A stretch of DNA of 64,000 nucleotides from Microbacterium ginsengisoli (GCF_000956535.1 NZ_JYIY01000080.1:186001-250000), one strand, 5' to 3'; positions 34,848 to 45,356 are shown, counted from the first letter of the stretch. Translations and numbers: made by a program. The notes: generated by a model not told the origin, from the sequence alone.

Positions 34848-36198
34848 GGTGAACGGAACTCCTTGGCGAATTGATGCTCGGCGTGCGGGAGTCACGCGCC
34901 GATCGGATGCGTCGGACAGCAGCGGTGACGCCGAGCGCCACCAGTATAGTCGCGACGGTCATCCCTAACAGCGGCAGCGACCCGTACAGCAGCGTGTCCC
35001 GCGAGGGCAGCAGCAGGGACCCGCGCGGGGTGGCGGCGTCGGCCGGCGGGAGCGCCGGCAGCGCGACCGGTGTGGCGGAGTCCTCCGGCGCCGGCGACGC
35101 GTTCGCGCGACGGTGCAGCGTGATCCAGTCGGAGAGCGATCCCATCGGGTTCGCGGTCACCGTGGGCACGTCGGCGGACACGGCCGCGGCGGCGTTGACG
35201 AGCCCGTACCCGTAGAGCGCGTTGGGCACCGTGCCGAGCGAGACGCCGGGCGGAGCGGTCGCCGTGGAGATGATGCGGTTGATGACGTTCGCCGCGTCGA
35301 GGTCGGGGTGAGCGGCGCGCACGAGCGCGACGATGCCCGCGACGATCGGGGCGGCGCCGCTCGTGCCGTTCCACCGCACCAGCGACCCGCCGGGCGAGAC
35401 CCCGAGAAGCTGTTCACTGGGCGCGGCGACGCCGATGGTGATCCCCTGGGTGGAGGCCTCCTGGCTCGCCTGGCCCGACGGAGTGACCCCGGCGACCGTC
35501 AAGACACCGGGTATCGTCGCCGGCGCGCCGACGCGGGTCGTCCCGCTTCCCCGGTTGCCGGCGGCGACCACGACGACGACGTCGTGCGAGAACGCGTACT
35601 GGAAGGCCGTGTCCCACGACGGATCCCAGTCGAGCGTGTTGGTCGTGAACGACAGGTTGATCACCTTCGCGCCGTTGTCGACGGCCCACTTCATGGCCGA
35701 GGCCACCTGGGTCACGAACGGCACCTTCACCTCGCTGCCGAACGAGATGGATGCCGACAGCAGCTGTGCCTGCGGAGCGACGCCGATCATGCCGGTGCCG
35801 TCCGACAGCGGGCGGGCCGCTGCGAGGGAGGCCACCCAGCTGCCGTGACCGGTGTCGCTCGAGCCGACCGGCGTGCGGCCGCTCGCCGAGCCCTCGCCCG
35901 AGAAATCGGCGCCGCCGACGACCGCGGCGTTGAGCTGCGGCGCGGCACCGATACCGGTGTCGATGATCGCGATCTTCACGCCCGCGCCCTGTGTCGTCTG
36001 CCAGGCCTGCTCGATTCCGTAGTCGGTGAGCCAGTACTCCGCCGCCCGGGCCGCGTCCTCGGTCGCTGCGTTCGCCATGCCGGTCGACGCCGGCTGCGCG
36101 CCCGAGGCCGCGACGGCGGGGATGCCGGCAGCCGACGGGGCGACGACGAACCCACCGGCGAGGAGCACGGCGGCCACGACGACCCGGCGAGCACGCAT
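34840..36198 (-). CDS. Secreted/membrane-anchored S8 subtilisin-like serine protease
   Basis: The 452-residue product has a signal peptide (about 1-32), the triad D80 (AIIDTGIG), H118 (DTGHGSWVA) and S280 (NGTSGAAPIVAG), and oxyanion Asn215 (AAGN). A Pro/Ala-rich linker and one C-terminal membrane helix (about 415-437) with a basic tail anchor it, facing outside. The layout resembles mycosins, but no ESX secretion genes are in the window. Its ATG overlaps the DUF501 stop (ATGA), and its end overlaps the ndh start. Actinobacteria often have an exopolyphosphatase after DUF501, so the protease here is a notable substitution. Confidence 0.92.
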   Translation of the reverse strand: MRARRVVVAAVLLAGGFVVAPSAAGIPAVAASGAQPASTGMANAATEDAARAAEYWLTDYGIEQAWQTTQGAGVKIAIIDTGIGAAPQLNAAVVGGADFSGEGSASGRTPVGSSDTGHGSWVASLAAARPLSDGTGMIGVAPQAQLLSASISFGSEVKVPFVTQVASAMKWAVDNGAKVINLSFTTNTLDWDPSWDTAFQYAFSHDVVVVVAAGNRGSGTTRVGAPATIPGVLTVAGVTPSGQASQEASTQGITIGVAAPSEQLLGVSPGGSLVRWNGTSGAAPIVAGIVALVRAAHPDLDAANVINRIISTATAPPGVSLGTVPNALYGYGLVNAAAAVSADVPTVTANPMGSLSDWITLHRRANASPAPEDSATPVALPALPPADAATPRGSLLLPSRDTLLYGSLPLLGMTVATILVALGVTAAVRRIRSARDSRTPSINSPRSSVHRD

Positions 36199-36725
36199 CA
36201 GGCCGCCTCGCCCCGGGCGGCCCCGGGATCGGCGCAGACGCAGCGCGAAGGCGACCAGGTCGACCGGGCCAGCGCCGCGTCGCCGATCGGATTGACGCCG
36301 GGCCCTGCCGCGAGAGCGTGGCCGGCCAGGGCATGCAGACACTTGACGCGGGTCGGCATGCCGCCGGCGGAGATGCCGGCGATCTCGTCCACCTCGCCGT
36401 ACGCGGCGCGATCGGCGAGGTAGCTGGTGTGCGCGGCGCGGTAGGCGTCCGCGACATCCGCGTCGTCGAGCAGCCCCGCAAGCTCGGGCATGACGTGCTC
36501 GGCCTCGAGGGTCGACATGGCCGCCGTCGCGGCCGGATGGGTCAGGTAGTAGAACGTCGGGAAGGGCGACCCGTCGTCGAGCCGGGGCGCCGTGGCGACG
36601 ACCGTGGGGTTGCCGCAGACGCAGCGCGCTGCGATGCCGAGCACCCCTCGCGCGGGGCGTCCGAGCTGGGCGCGCAGCACGGCCAGCTCGGCGTCGGTCA
36701 CGGCAGGGTAGGGCGGCGTCGTCAC
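36198..36725 (-). CDS. DUF501 family protein
   Basis: The 175-residue product matches DUF501: LGRPARGVLGIAARCVCGNPTVVATAPRL at the front, PFPTFYYLTHP and the closing CLHALAGHALA-x5-NPIGDAAL. Cysteines at the front and near the middle could bind a metal. The function is unknown, but its place behind eno and ftsB is conserved in actinobacteria. TAGCCT six bases before GTG 36725 sets the start and gives it a promoter separate from ftsB. Confidence 0.92.
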   Translation of the reverse strand: MTTPPYPAVTDAELAVLRAQLGRPARGVLGIAARCVCGNPTVVATAPRLDDGSPFPTFYYLTHPAATAAMSTLEAEHVMPELAGLLDDADVADAYRAAHTSYLADRAAYGEVDEIAGISAGGMPTRVKCLHALAGHALAAGPGVNPIGDAALARSTWSPSRCVCADPGAARGEAA

Positions 36726-36731
36726 CCCGAA

Positions 36732-36737
36732 AGGCTA
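36732..36737 (-). promoter_or_regulatory. -10 hexamer TAGCCT, leaderless start of the DUF501 gene
   Basis: On the minus strand TAGCCT, six bases, then GTG 36725. Confidence 0.6.
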
Positions 36738-36766
36738 CCGGGGCGCGGCTCGGTAGACGCCGGGCG

Positions 36767-37300
36767 TCACGGACTCGGTGTGGCGTCCGAGGTGGGGCTC
36801 GGCGTGGATCCGTCGGTCGGCGCCGTGGCCGTCACGGCGGCCCCCGCGGCGGCCAGCGATCGCACGAATCCCGACATCCAGTCGTTGCGGGTCTGCGTGA
36901 GCTGCGCGCTCACGGGAGCCGCGTCACGAGGCTGCTGGTCGGCGGGAAGATCGTTGTCGACCAGATAGAGCACCTGACCCGGTGTCACGTAGTAGAGCCG
37001 TTCACGCGCCTGCGTGGCGATGTACGCCGGGTCGCCGAGGCGGTCGCTCTCGGCCTGGAGCGCATCGATCTGCTGCTGGGTGAGCTGCACCGCGGCACGG
37101 GCGGCGGAGAGCTTCTGCTGCTGGGCGAGGTAGGTGCCGACCGTGGGCACGAGAACTCCGACGGCCAGCACCACCAGGCCCAGCATGATCACCATGAAGC
37201 CCGACAGGCGGATGCCGCCGAGCCAATCGCGTGCGGCAAGTCGCCGAGCCCGCGGGATCTCCTCCGGAGATGCGGAAGGGGGAGTCGGTCTCTTGGCCAC
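36767..37300 (-). CDS. ftsB: Septum formation initiator, FtsB/DivIC family
   Basis: The 177-residue product has a polar N-terminus, one membrane helix (about 33-55), a coiled coil (about 57-88, YLAQQQKLSAARAAV onward) and the DivIC signature GDPAYIATQARERLYYVTPGQVLYLV. A Thr/Pro/Ser tail follows. FtsB-type proteins bridge FtsL and FtsQ in the divisome. GTG 37300 follows a GGGGGAG site, 29 bases after the eno stop, so eno and ftsB are likely co-transcribed. Confidence 0.9.
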   Translation of the reverse strand: MAKRPTPPSASPEEIPRARRLAARDWLGGIRLSGFMVIMLGLVVLAVGVLVPTVGTYLAQQQKLSAARAAVQLTQQQIDALQAESDRLGDPAYIATQARERLYYVTPGQVLYLVDNDLPADQQPRDAAPVSAQLTQTRNDWMSGFVRSLAAAGAAVTATAPTDGSTPSPTSDATPSP

Positions 37301-37329
37301 GACTCCCCCTTCCGGTAGATCAGCTGCGC

Positions 37330-38625
<1,296 letters not shown>

Positions 38626-38635
38626 TCAATCAAGA

Positions 38636-38652
38636 GTTCCCATTCCGGGAAC
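38636..38652 (-). promoter_or_regulatory. Hairpin in the eno leader
   Basis: GTTCCC (38636-38641) pairs with GGGAAC (38647-38652) around a five-base loop, between the putative promoter and the ribosome site. It could stabilise the mRNA or be incidental. Confidence 0.35.
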
Positions 38653-38684
38653 AGGTGCATGCGGAGCGTCATCGGTCCTCCACC

Positions 38685-38690
38685 ACTCTA
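38685..38690 (-). promoter_or_regulatory. -10 hexamer TAGAGT of eno
   Basis: On the minus strand TAGAGT lies about 75 bases before the eno start. The same hexamer precedes fbaA, the other high-expression glycolytic gene here. Confidence 0.5.
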
Positions 38691-38720
38691 GTGACGACGG
38701 ATGCCGCCGCCACCGGCGCG

Positions 38721-39416
38721 TCACGAACCCGAGCGGGATGCGGCATCCGTCACGATCGCCACGGCGATGCCGTCCCATCCCTTCGCGTCGAGGGTCTGGA
38801 GCGCTGTCGCCTCGAATCGTGGGTCGGCGGCGAGGAGCGCGAGCCCCCGGCGAACCCCCTCGGCCTGCTCGTCGGATTCGTCGGTGGTGACGAGACGACC
38901 GGAACGCACGACGTTGTCGACGATCACGAGGGCGCCCGGGCGGGAGAGCCGCGCAGCATGGTCGAGATAGAGCGCGTTGGACTGCTTGTCGGCGTCGATG
39001 AAGACGAGGTCGAACCCGGGCTCGAGACCGGGGAGCACGTCGGCCCCGCGGCCGATCTCGATGCGCACCCGCTCCCCCACGCCGGCACGGTCGAGGTTGC
39101 CGCGGGCGACGGCCGCGTGCGCGGGCTCCGCTTCGATCGTCACCACCTCGCCGCCGTCGCCGACCGCGCGTGCCAGCCAGATCGTGGAGTAGCCGCCGAG
39201 CGTGCCGATCTCCAGCACCCGCCGAGCGCCGATCGCTCGCGCGAGCAGGTGCAGCAGCTTGCCGTTCAGCGGCGCGACCTCGATCGCGGGGAGACCGGCG
39301 GCATCCTGCTCGTGCACCGCCGCCTCGAGGGCGGCGTCGTGACCCACAAGGGTCTCCGCGAGGTAGGTGTCGACCCGGCGCCACACCGCGGGGGTCGGGA
39401 GGGCGTCGTCGGTCAT
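38721..39416 (-). CDS. O-methyltransferase (class I, caffeoyl-CoA-like)
   Basis: The 231-residue product carries VLEIGTLGGYSTIWLA (67-82) as the SAM motif, VVTIEAEPAHAAVARGNLDRAG, and the metal-binding block DLVFIDADKQSNALYLDHA and IVDNVVRSG, typical of Mg-dependent methyltransferase family 3. The acceptor is unknown. GGAGG is eight bases before ATG 39416. It lies downstream of the DUF1648 gene and upstream of eno on the same strand, with a hairpin in front of it. Confidence 0.92.
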   Translation of the reverse strand: MTDDALPTPAVWRRVDTYLAETLVGHDAALEAAVHEQDAAGLPAIEVAPLNGKLLHLLARAIGARRVLEIGTLGGYSTIWLARAVGDGGEVVTIEAEPAHAAVARGNLDRAGVGERVRIEIGRGADVLPGLEPGFDLVFIDADKQSNALYLDHAARLSRPGALVIVDNVVRSGRLVTTDESDEQAEGVRRGLALLAADPRFEATALQTLDAKGWDGIAVAIVTDAASRSGS

Positions 39417-39456
39417 GGCGACAGCCTCCCGGGCGGCGCGGCGAGCGTCAAGGGCG

Positions 39457-39473
39457 GCGGGCGGGTCGCCCGC
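39457..39473 (-). terminator. Short hairpin after the DUF1648 gene
   Basis: GCGGGC (39457-39462) pairs with GCCCGC (39468-39473) in the 82-base gap before the methyltransferase. Confidence 0.4.
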
Positions 39474-39498
39474 ATCGCGGCGACGTCGGGAGGCGGGG

Positions 39499-40521
39499 TC
39501 AGGACGCCGCGCGGCGCTCCGCGACGAGCGAGGTGAGCACGGCTGCACCGGTAGAAGCGTCGGGCGCGGTGACGGTCAGGCGGCGGCCGTCGAGGCGCGT
39601 GACCTCGATGCCGTCGCCTCGTCGCGGCACGACGCCCAGGCGTCCCGGGAGTCCGCGCAGCCCCCAGCCGCCGAAGTCCCGCAGCGGCTCGACCTGCACC
39701 GTGCGCACACGGGCGATGTCGTCGAGCGGGATGCGGAAGCGCGGCAGGCCGAGGGCCGAGACCACGATGAATCCGCCGGCGTCGACCCGCACGTGGTAGG
39801 CCGCGAGCGTCGCCGAGGCGACCAGCAGGAGCACGAACGCGATCGTCGTGATCCACGCGACGGCGCCACCGCCGCCGGTGAACCACGCGTCGACGGTGAT
39901 GAGTCCGACCAGCAGCAGCGCCGCGACGATCGGCACGACCGCTCCGCGAGGAAGCGCGGTCGTGGCCGTCCACGCCCTCGGGAGCGCACCGGAGGCGGTC
40001 TCACCCACGGGCGCGGCGGGCGACGTCGGCGCGATCGGTGCGGAGAACGGGAGCCCGCCCTGCGACGGCTGCGCGAACCAACCGATCAGACCGAGCGCGA
40101 GACCGGCGAGCAGCACCCACCACGACCCGCCCGCGTGCGCGCTGCCCCCATCGGCCGCACGGAGGTTCGCGAGTGTCGAGCTGATACCCGCGGCGGTCAG
40201 GAAGCCGGCGACCCCGAGGCCGATCGCCCCCAACAGGCGGAAAACGAGTCCCCGGTGGCCGCGGAGGAGCCCGGGCAGCGACACGGCGAACAGGGTTCCG
40301 GGAACGACGAGTCCGATGAGGCCGGTCACGAGAGCCAGCACCCACGGCGGTCCGTACGCGTTCGGCGCGCCCGAGGCATCCCAATGGGTCGCGACCGTCG
40401 CGGGCAGGTGCGGCAGCGCGACCAGCTGCAGCACGACATTCGCGAGCCACAGCACACCCGGCAGCACGGCGCCCACCAGGACGTACGACCTGACCACCCG
40501 TCGCTGCGATGCCTCGGCCAT
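39499..40521 (-). CDS. DUF1648 domain membrane protein
   Basis: The 340-residue product has about six hydrophobic helices. The first part contains the DUF1648 hallmark LPATVATHWDASGAPNAYG; the middle is a short polar linker, and the C-terminal third is a soluble PH-like domain (GGFIVVSALGLPRFRIPLDDIARV). Function unknown; similar proteins sit beside regulators of cell-envelope stress. The ATG follows a G-rich stretch. Confidence 0.85.
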   Translation of the reverse strand: MAEASQRRVVRSYVLVGAVLPGVLWLANVVLQLVALPHLPATVATHWDASGAPNAYGPPWVLALVTGLIGLVVPGTLFAVSLPGLLRGHRGLVFRLLGAIGLGVAGFLTAAGISSTLANLRAADGGSAHAGGSWWVLLAGLALGLIGWFAQPSQGGLPFSAPIAPTSPAAPVGETASGALPRAWTATTALPRGAVVPIVAALLLVGLITVDAWFTGGGGAVAWITTIAFVLLLVASATLAAYHVRVDAGGFIVVSALGLPRFRIPLDDIARVRTVQVEPLRDFGGWGLRGLPGRLGVVPRRGDGIEVTRLDGRRLTVTAPDASTGAAVLTSLVAERRAAS

Positions 40522-40617
40522 GTGACCCGCCCCCCCTTCGGCCGCCGATCGCGGCTCCCTCGATTCTGGCGTTCGGCGGCGCCCGCGACCCGCTCGTTGT
40601 CGATCATCGATAACGGA

Positions 40618-40647
40618 TTGTCAGGAACGAGTGGCGATGGTCACACT
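40618..40647 (+). promoter_or_regulatory. Promoter TTGTCA-N18-CACACT, leaderless start
   Basis: TTGTCA (40618-40623) and CACACT (40642-40647) are 18 bases apart, and CACACT is six bases from GTG 40654. It is the clearest full -35/-10 pair among the leaderless sites here. Confidence 0.6.
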
Positions 40648-40653
40648 CGATCC

Positions 40654-41124
40654 GTGGCCTACTCCCCCCGGCAGCTCGCGATCGGCATGAGCCTGTGGAT
40701 CCCGAATCTCTGCAACGGCATCCGCGTGCGCGAGATCGCCCCCGACTTCACGCACTGCGTCGTGCAATTGCGGGTGACGCTGCTCACCCGCAACATCGTC
40801 GGCGTCGCGTTCGGCGGTGCCATGTCGGCCATGACCGATCCGTACTACTTCATGCTCGTCATGCATCAGCTCGGCCGCGACTACGTCGTGTGGGACACGC
40901 GCGGCGAGATCGAGTTCGTCAAGCCCGGCCGCGGCGTGCTCACGGCCCGGTTCGAGGTGCCGCGGGAGAGGGCCGAAGAGCTGCGCGAGCGCGCCCGCGG
41001 CGGCACGAAAGTGCTCGAGTGGTTCGAGACGGAGATCACGGATGCCACGGGCGACGTCGTCGCGAGGGTGCGTCGCGAGGTCTATGTGCGCGAGAAGCGC
41101 CGCGACCGGGTCGCGGCGGGCTGA
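40654..41124 (+). CDS. DUF4442 hotdog-fold protein
   Basis: The 156-residue product matches DUF4442, a thioesterase-like hotdog family: NGIRVREIAPDFTHCVVQLR, TRNIVGVAFGGAMSAMTDPYYFMLVMHQLG and VWDTRGEIEFVKPGRGVL. It probably acts on acyl-CoA or acyl-carrier thioesters, an inference from fold. The start is set by the promoter spacing. The next gene has its own promoter 100 bases on. Confidence 0.88.
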   Translation: MAYSPRQLAIGMSLWIPNLCNGIRVREIAPDFTHCVVQLRVTLLTRNIVGVAFGGAMSAMTDPYYFMLVMHQLGRDYVVWDTRGEIEFVKPGRGVLTARFEVPRERAEELRERARGGTKVLEWFETEITDATGDVVARVRREVYVREKRRDRVAAG

Positions 41125-41211
41125 CCGCCGGGCGAGCCGATGCCGCCAGGGGCGACGACCGGTCGCGCGGCGTCCGCGCGTCGGGGCACCGGAGCGTTCA
41201 CGCCCGCCGAC

Positions 41212-41217
41212 TACGAT
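41212..41217 (+). promoter_or_regulatory. -10 hexamer TACGAT, leaderless start of the APC permease gene
   Basis: TACGAT is exactly six bases before GTG 41224. Confidence 0.6.
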
Positions 41218-41223
41218 TCGCGC

Positions 41224-42480
41224 GTGACCTCGCCCTCCCTCGCCCGCCGGCTCGGCCTCGGCGATGCCGTCGCGATCGGCCTCGGGTCGATGATCGGAGC
41301 CGGCGTGTTCTCGGTCTGGGCGCCGGCCGCGGCTGCCGCCGGCCCGTGGCTGCTCGCCGGCCTCGCGCTCGCGGCCGTCGTGGCGTACGGCAACGCCACC
41401 TCGTCCGCCCAGCTCGCGGCGACGTATCCGACCTCGGGCGGCACCTACGCCTACGGGCGCGCCGAGCTCGGTGAGTGGTGGGGATTCGCCGCCGGGTGGT
41501 GCTTCGTCATCGGCAAGCTCGCGAGCGCGGCCACGATGGCCCTCACGTTCGCCGCGTATGCAGCGCCTGCGGGATGGGAGCGCCCGGTCGCGGTCGTGGC
41601 TGTCGCCGTGCTCGTCGGCGTCAACCTGCTCGGCGTGACCCGCACCGCCGCGCTCACCAAGGCGATCGTCGTCGTCTCGCTCCTCGGACTCGCCGTCGTC
41701 ACGGCCGCCGGCGCGAGCTCATCGTCGACCTGGGCGGGCCTCGGCAGCGCGGCCCCGGTCGACGCCTACGGGGTGCTGCAGTCGGCCGGCCTGCTGTTCT
41801 TCGCCTTCGCAGGGTACGCGCGCATCGCCACGATGGGCGAGGAGGTGCGGGATCCCACCCGCACGATCCCGCGGGCGATCACGATCGCCTTCGCGGCGGC
41901 CCTCATCGTCTACACGATCGTCGGCACGCTCACTGTCGTGGTGCTGGGAGCGTCCGCGACGGCGGCGTCGAGTGCGCCGCTCGCCGACGTCGTGCACGCC
42001 GCCGGATGGACGTGGGCGAACCCGGTGGTGCGAGTCTCGGCGGCGGCGGCGTCCCTCGGTGCGCTGCTCGCACTGGTCGCGGGCATCGGCCGCACGACGC
42101 TCGCCATGGCCCGCGAGCGGGACCTCCCCGCCGCACTCGCCGCGATCGGCGCGCGCCACCGTGTGCCCTACCGGGCCGAGCTCGCCGTCGGTGTGGTCGT
42201 GATCGGCGCGGTCGCCCTGGTGGACCTTCGCGGCGCGATCGGATTCTCCTCGTTCGGCGTGCTGCTGTACTACCTCGTCGCCAACCTCGCGGCGTTCCGT
42301 CAGCACGGCGACGCCCGCCGGTACCCCCGTGCACTCCAGATCATCGGGGCGATCGGATGCCTCGTGCTCGCCGTCTCCCTCCCGTGGGCCTCCGTCGTCG
42401 CCGGCGCCGTCGTGCTCGCGATCGGACTGGCGGCACGCGGCATCCGCCTGCGCATCGACCGGGCACGCCGCGCGGGATAG
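41224..42480 (+). CDS. APC-superfamily amino acid permease
   Basis: The 418-residue product has about 12 hydrophobic helices. LGLGDAVAIGLGSMIGAGVF is the substrate-binding helix 1 of APC transporters, and FFAFAGYARIATMGEEVRDPTRTIPRAI is the helix 6/loop signature. The substrate cannot be read. GTG 41224 is chosen over upstream in-frame starts because of the TACGAT spacing. Convergent with the SGNH hydrolase gene. Confidence 0.92.
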   Translation: MTSPSLARRLGLGDAVAIGLGSMIGAGVFSVWAPAAAAAGPWLLAGLALAAVVAYGNATSSAQLAATYPTSGGTYAYGRAELGEWWGFAAGWCFVIGKLASAATMALTFAAYAAPAGWERPVAVVAVAVLVGVNLLGVTRTAALTKAIVVVSLLGLAVVTAAGASSSSTWAGLGSAAPVDAYGVLQSAGLLFFAFAGYARIATMGEEVRDPTRTIPRAITIAFAAALIVYTIVGTLTVVVLGASATAASSAPLADVVHAAGWTWANPVVRVSAAAASLGALLALVAGIGRTTLAMARERDLPAALAAIGARHRVPYRAELAVGVVVIGAVALVDLRGAIGFSSFGVLLYYLVANLAAFRQHGDARRYPRALQIIGAIGCLVLAVSLPWASVVAGAVVLAIGLAARGIRLRIDRARRAG

Positions 42481-42512
42481 CCCGCTGCGTGCGTGCGGGT
42501 CGCCGCGGCCCC

Positions 42513-43352
42513 TCAGAGGGCGAGAGCGGATGCCGCAGGCACCGCGTGCCCGTCGGGCACGGGCCCGTCGCCTCCCAGGGCGAGCAGCACCGACGGCAGC
42601 AGCGCGTCGGCGGTGCGCCGGTAGCCGAGCGCGCTCGGGTGGAACCGGTCGAGGCTGAACATCTCGTCGGGCTGCGAGATGAAGAACGGCCCGACGACAC
42701 GTCGGAGCGACACGACGTGCGCGCCGGCGGCGAGCGCCGCCTCGGCCTGCGCGTCGGCCAGCTGGCGCGACTGCCGTGAGCCGAGTGAGCGCAGCGGCTG
42801 CGGCACCGGACGCAGCGCGCCGAGGTCGGGGCACGTCCCGACGACGACGGCGACACCCCGCTCGCGCAGACGGTCGACGGCGGCGCGCAGATGGCCGGCG
42901 GCGACGGTCACGGGGACACGATGAGTGACGTCGTTGCCGCCGACGATGATGATCGCGACATCCGGAGCGTAGCGTGCGGGGAGGGCGTTGAGCTGCGCCG
43001 CAAGCGCCGACGACTCCGACCCGACCTTCGCCGCGGTCACCAGGCGCACGGGGCGCCCGAGCGTCTCGGCGATGCCCTTGGAGATTCGCGCGCCGGGGGT
43101 GTCCTTGCGCCTGGTGACTCCCAACCCTGCCGCGATCGAGTCGCCGAGCACGAGCAGCTCGACGGGGTCGCCGTCGAGCTTCGCCCGCCAGACACGGTCG
43201 GCGTCGAGGGCGTCCTCCCCCAACGGCTTGCCGATGCGTCGCCGGGCGATGGCGGCCTGACGCCGCAGCAGCTCCCGCATCGAGAACACCGCCGCGGCGG
43301 CTCCGACGAGCGTCGAGGCGCCGATGACGGCGGCGGTGCGCAGACCCCTCAT
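42513..43352 (-). CDS. SGNH/GDSL hydrolase, membrane-anchored
   Basis: The 279-residue product has an N-terminal hydrophobic helix (about 7-25), Ser72 in VLGDSIAAG, the oxyanion GGND at 138-141 and the catalytic Asp/His in SLDRFHPSALGY, so all four SGNH blocks are present. It is likely an extracytoplasmic esterase on lipids or acetylated glycans; the substrate is unknown. It follows hisS by 57 bases on the same strand. Confidence 0.9.
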   Translation of the reverse strand: MRGLRTAAVIGASTLVGAAAAVFSMRELLRRQAAIARRRIGKPLGEDALDADRVWRAKLDGDPVELLVLGDSIAAGLGVTRRKDTPGARISKGIAETLGRPVRLVTAAKVGSESSALAAQLNALPARYAPDVAIIIVGGNDVTHRVPVTVAAGHLRAAVDRLRERGVAVVVGTCPDLGALRPVPQPLRSLGSRQSRQLADAQAEAALAAGAHVVSLRRVVGPFFISQPDEMFSLDRFHPSALGYRRTADALLPSVLLALGGDGPVPDGHAVPAASALAL

Positions 43353-43409
43353 GCCGCGATTGCACCTCGCCGAGGTGAACCCGGGATGAACGCGGCTCGG
43401 GCCGGCGGC

Positions 43410-44690
43410 TCAGGCCAGCGGCTTGAACTCCAGCGCGGCCGTGTCGGCCCCCGCGGACACCGTCGCGAACTCGCCGTACCCGTCGGCCGCCGAGCGGGCG
43501 AGCAGGGCGGTGAGGTTCTTCGTGCGACGCTCGAGGCGCACCCGGGCGCCGGTCGCGATGAGCGCGGCCTTGTGGGCGACGAGCTCGCCGACCGGCACGT
43601 CGGCGTCGTGCACCAGCACGAGGGTGCGGGATGCGGCATCCACCCCGTCGGCGACGAGGTCGACGATGCGCTCGAAGCCGATCGAGAAGCCGACTGCCGG
43701 CACGCTCTGGCCGAGGAACCTGCCGATCATGCCGTCGTAACGGCCGCCGCCGCCGAGCGAGTAGCCGACGCTCGGGTGGGCGAGCTCGAAGATCGTGCCG
43801 GTGTAGTAGCCCATGCCTCGCACCAGGAACGGGTCGAACGCGAGCGGCACCTCGCCGCCCCGGGCGGCCGCGACCGCATCGCCGAGCGCCACGAGTCCGG
43901 CGACCACCGCGTCATCGATCCCCTCGGGCAGGGCCGCGCGAATCTGCGCCTCACCGAACGGCAGGTCGGCTTCGGGCGTCGGCCGACGACCGAACGCCTC
44001 GAAGGCGTCGGCGGCCGCGGGCGTCGCTCCACGCTCGCGCAACTCAGCGGCGACGCCGTCGATGCCGATCTTGTCGAGCTTGTCGATCGTGATCAGGACG
44101 CCGGGTCGCTCCTCCGCGGCGAAGCCGAACACGTCGAGCATGCCGTCGAGGGCCCGCCGGTCGTTCACGCGGATGACGCCACCCTCGAGTCCGAGCGCGT
44201 CGAGCGCATCGAGGCTCGCGACCATCAGCTCGGCCTCGGCGCGCGCCGAGCCGTCGCCGATGATGTCGATGTCGCACTGCACGAACTGTCGGTAGCGTCC
44301 CTTCTGCGGGCGCTCGGCGCGCCACACCGGCGCGATCTGCAGCGACCGGAACACGGTCGGGAGCTCCGCGCGGTGCGTCGCGTAGAACCGGGCGAGCGGC
44401 ACCGTCAGGTCATAGCGCAGCCCGAGGTCGCTGAGGGCCGCGGGGTCGTCGGCGGCGGCGATGATCGCCTCGGCGTCGAGGCCGCGCTTGAGCACGTTGA
44501 ATGCGAGCTTCTCGTTGTCGCCGCCGATGCCGGCGTGCAGCCGGTCGTAGTCCTCGACCACCGGCGTCTCGATCTCGTCGAACCCGTGCGCGCGGTAGCG
44601 CTCGCGGATGACGGCGAGCACGCGCTCGCGCCGAGCCTTGTCCTGAGGGAGGAAATCGCGCATGCCGCGCGGCGGGTTGACCTGTGCCAC
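43410..44690 (-). CDS. hisS: Histidine-tRNA ligase
   Basis: The 426-residue product has class II synthetase motif 1 in RGMRDFLPQDKARRERV, motif 2 in VWRAERPQKGRYRQFVQCDIDIIG, the His-specific VRGMGYYTGTIFE, motif 3 GGGGRYDGMIGRF with SIGFERI, and a C-terminal anticodon domain. GTG 44690 is seven bases after the mazG stop, without a strong ribosome site. Third gene of nhaA-mazG-hisS. Confidence 0.96.
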   Translation of the reverse strand: MAQVNPPRGMRDFLPQDKARRERVLAVIRERYRAHGFDEIETPVVEDYDRLHAGIGGDNEKLAFNVLKRGLDAEAIIAAADDPAALSDLGLRYDLTVPLARFYATHRAELPTVFRSLQIAPVWRAERPQKGRYRQFVQCDIDIIGDGSARAEAELMVASLDALDALGLEGGVIRVNDRRALDGMLDVFGFAAEERPGVLITIDKLDKIGIDGVAAELRERGATPAAADAFEAFGRRPTPEADLPFGEAQIRAALPEGIDDAVVAGLVALGDAVAAARGGEVPLAFDPFLVRGMGYYTGTIFELAHPSVGYSLGGGGRYDGMIGRFLGQSVPAVGFSIGFERIVDLVADGVDAASRTLVLVHDADVPVGELVAHKAALIATGARVRLERRTKNLTALLARSAADGYGEFATVSAGADTAALEFKPLA

Positions 44691-44696
44691 GGGGGT

Positions 44697-45356
44697 CTAT
44701 TGTTCCAGGTCGCCGCCGCGCGCCGCGGCCTCCGCCGCGCGCACCGCCGACTCCACGCCCCGCACCCGCTCCCGGAGCGCCCGCTCCGCATCGATGCCCG
44801 CCGCGCGGGCGGCGACGACGAGGGCGAGCAGCGCGTCGCCGAGCTGCGCCTCGTCGGTCGGGGCCGCGGCATCCGTCATCGCGGGCACCAGCCCCACCTG
44901 AGCGGCCTTGCCGAGCACCTTCTGGGCGCGGGCGAGCGCCGGCAGGCCCGCCGGGATGCCGTCGAGCACGCTGGTACGCTCGCGCTTCTCGGCCGCCTTC
45001 GCGGCGGTCCACAGCACGAGCACCTCCTCGGGGGTGCGCGCGCTCTCGCCTCCGAAGACGTGCGGGTGCCGGCGGATCATCTTGTCGGCGAGATCGGATG
45101 CCACATCCTGCACGTCGAACGGATCGTCGGGGTCCCGCGAGGCGATCTCGGCATGGAACAACACCTGCCAGAGCACGTCGCCGAGTTCCTCTCGCAGGTC
45201 GGCGCGGGTACCGGACTCCACGGCGTCGACGAGCTCGCTCGACTCCTCGACGAGATAGGGCACCAGGTCCCGGTGGTCTATCTGCTGCGTCCAGACGCAC
45301 TCGTCCCGCACCGCGCGCATCGCCTCGATCGCCCGCGTCATCCCGTCGTCCGTCAT
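44697..45356 (-). CDS. mazG: MazG-type nucleoside triphosphate pyrophosphohydrolase
   Basis: The 219-residue product has the MazG helices and metal site: WTQQIDHRDLVPYLVEESSELVDAV (E-E-x-x-E), then REELGDVLWQVLFHAEIA with the E-x2-D pair, and KMIRRHPHVFGGE. The usual N-terminal C-P-W-D-x-x-Q-T-H-x-S-L is here CVWTQQIDHRDL. It hydrolyses abnormal NTPs to monophosphates. ATG 45356 overlaps the nhaA stop (ATGA). Confidence 0.94.
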   Translation of the reverse strand: MTDDGMTRAIEAMRAVRDECVWTQQIDHRDLVPYLVEESSELVDAVESGTRADLREELGDVLWQVLFHAEIASRDPDDPFDVQDVASDLADKMIRRHPHVFGGESARTPEEVLVLWTAAKAAEKRERTSVLDGIPAGLPALARAQKVLGKAAQVGLVPAMTDAAAPTDEAQLGDALLALVVAARAAGIDAERALRERVRGVESAVRAAEAAARGGDLEQ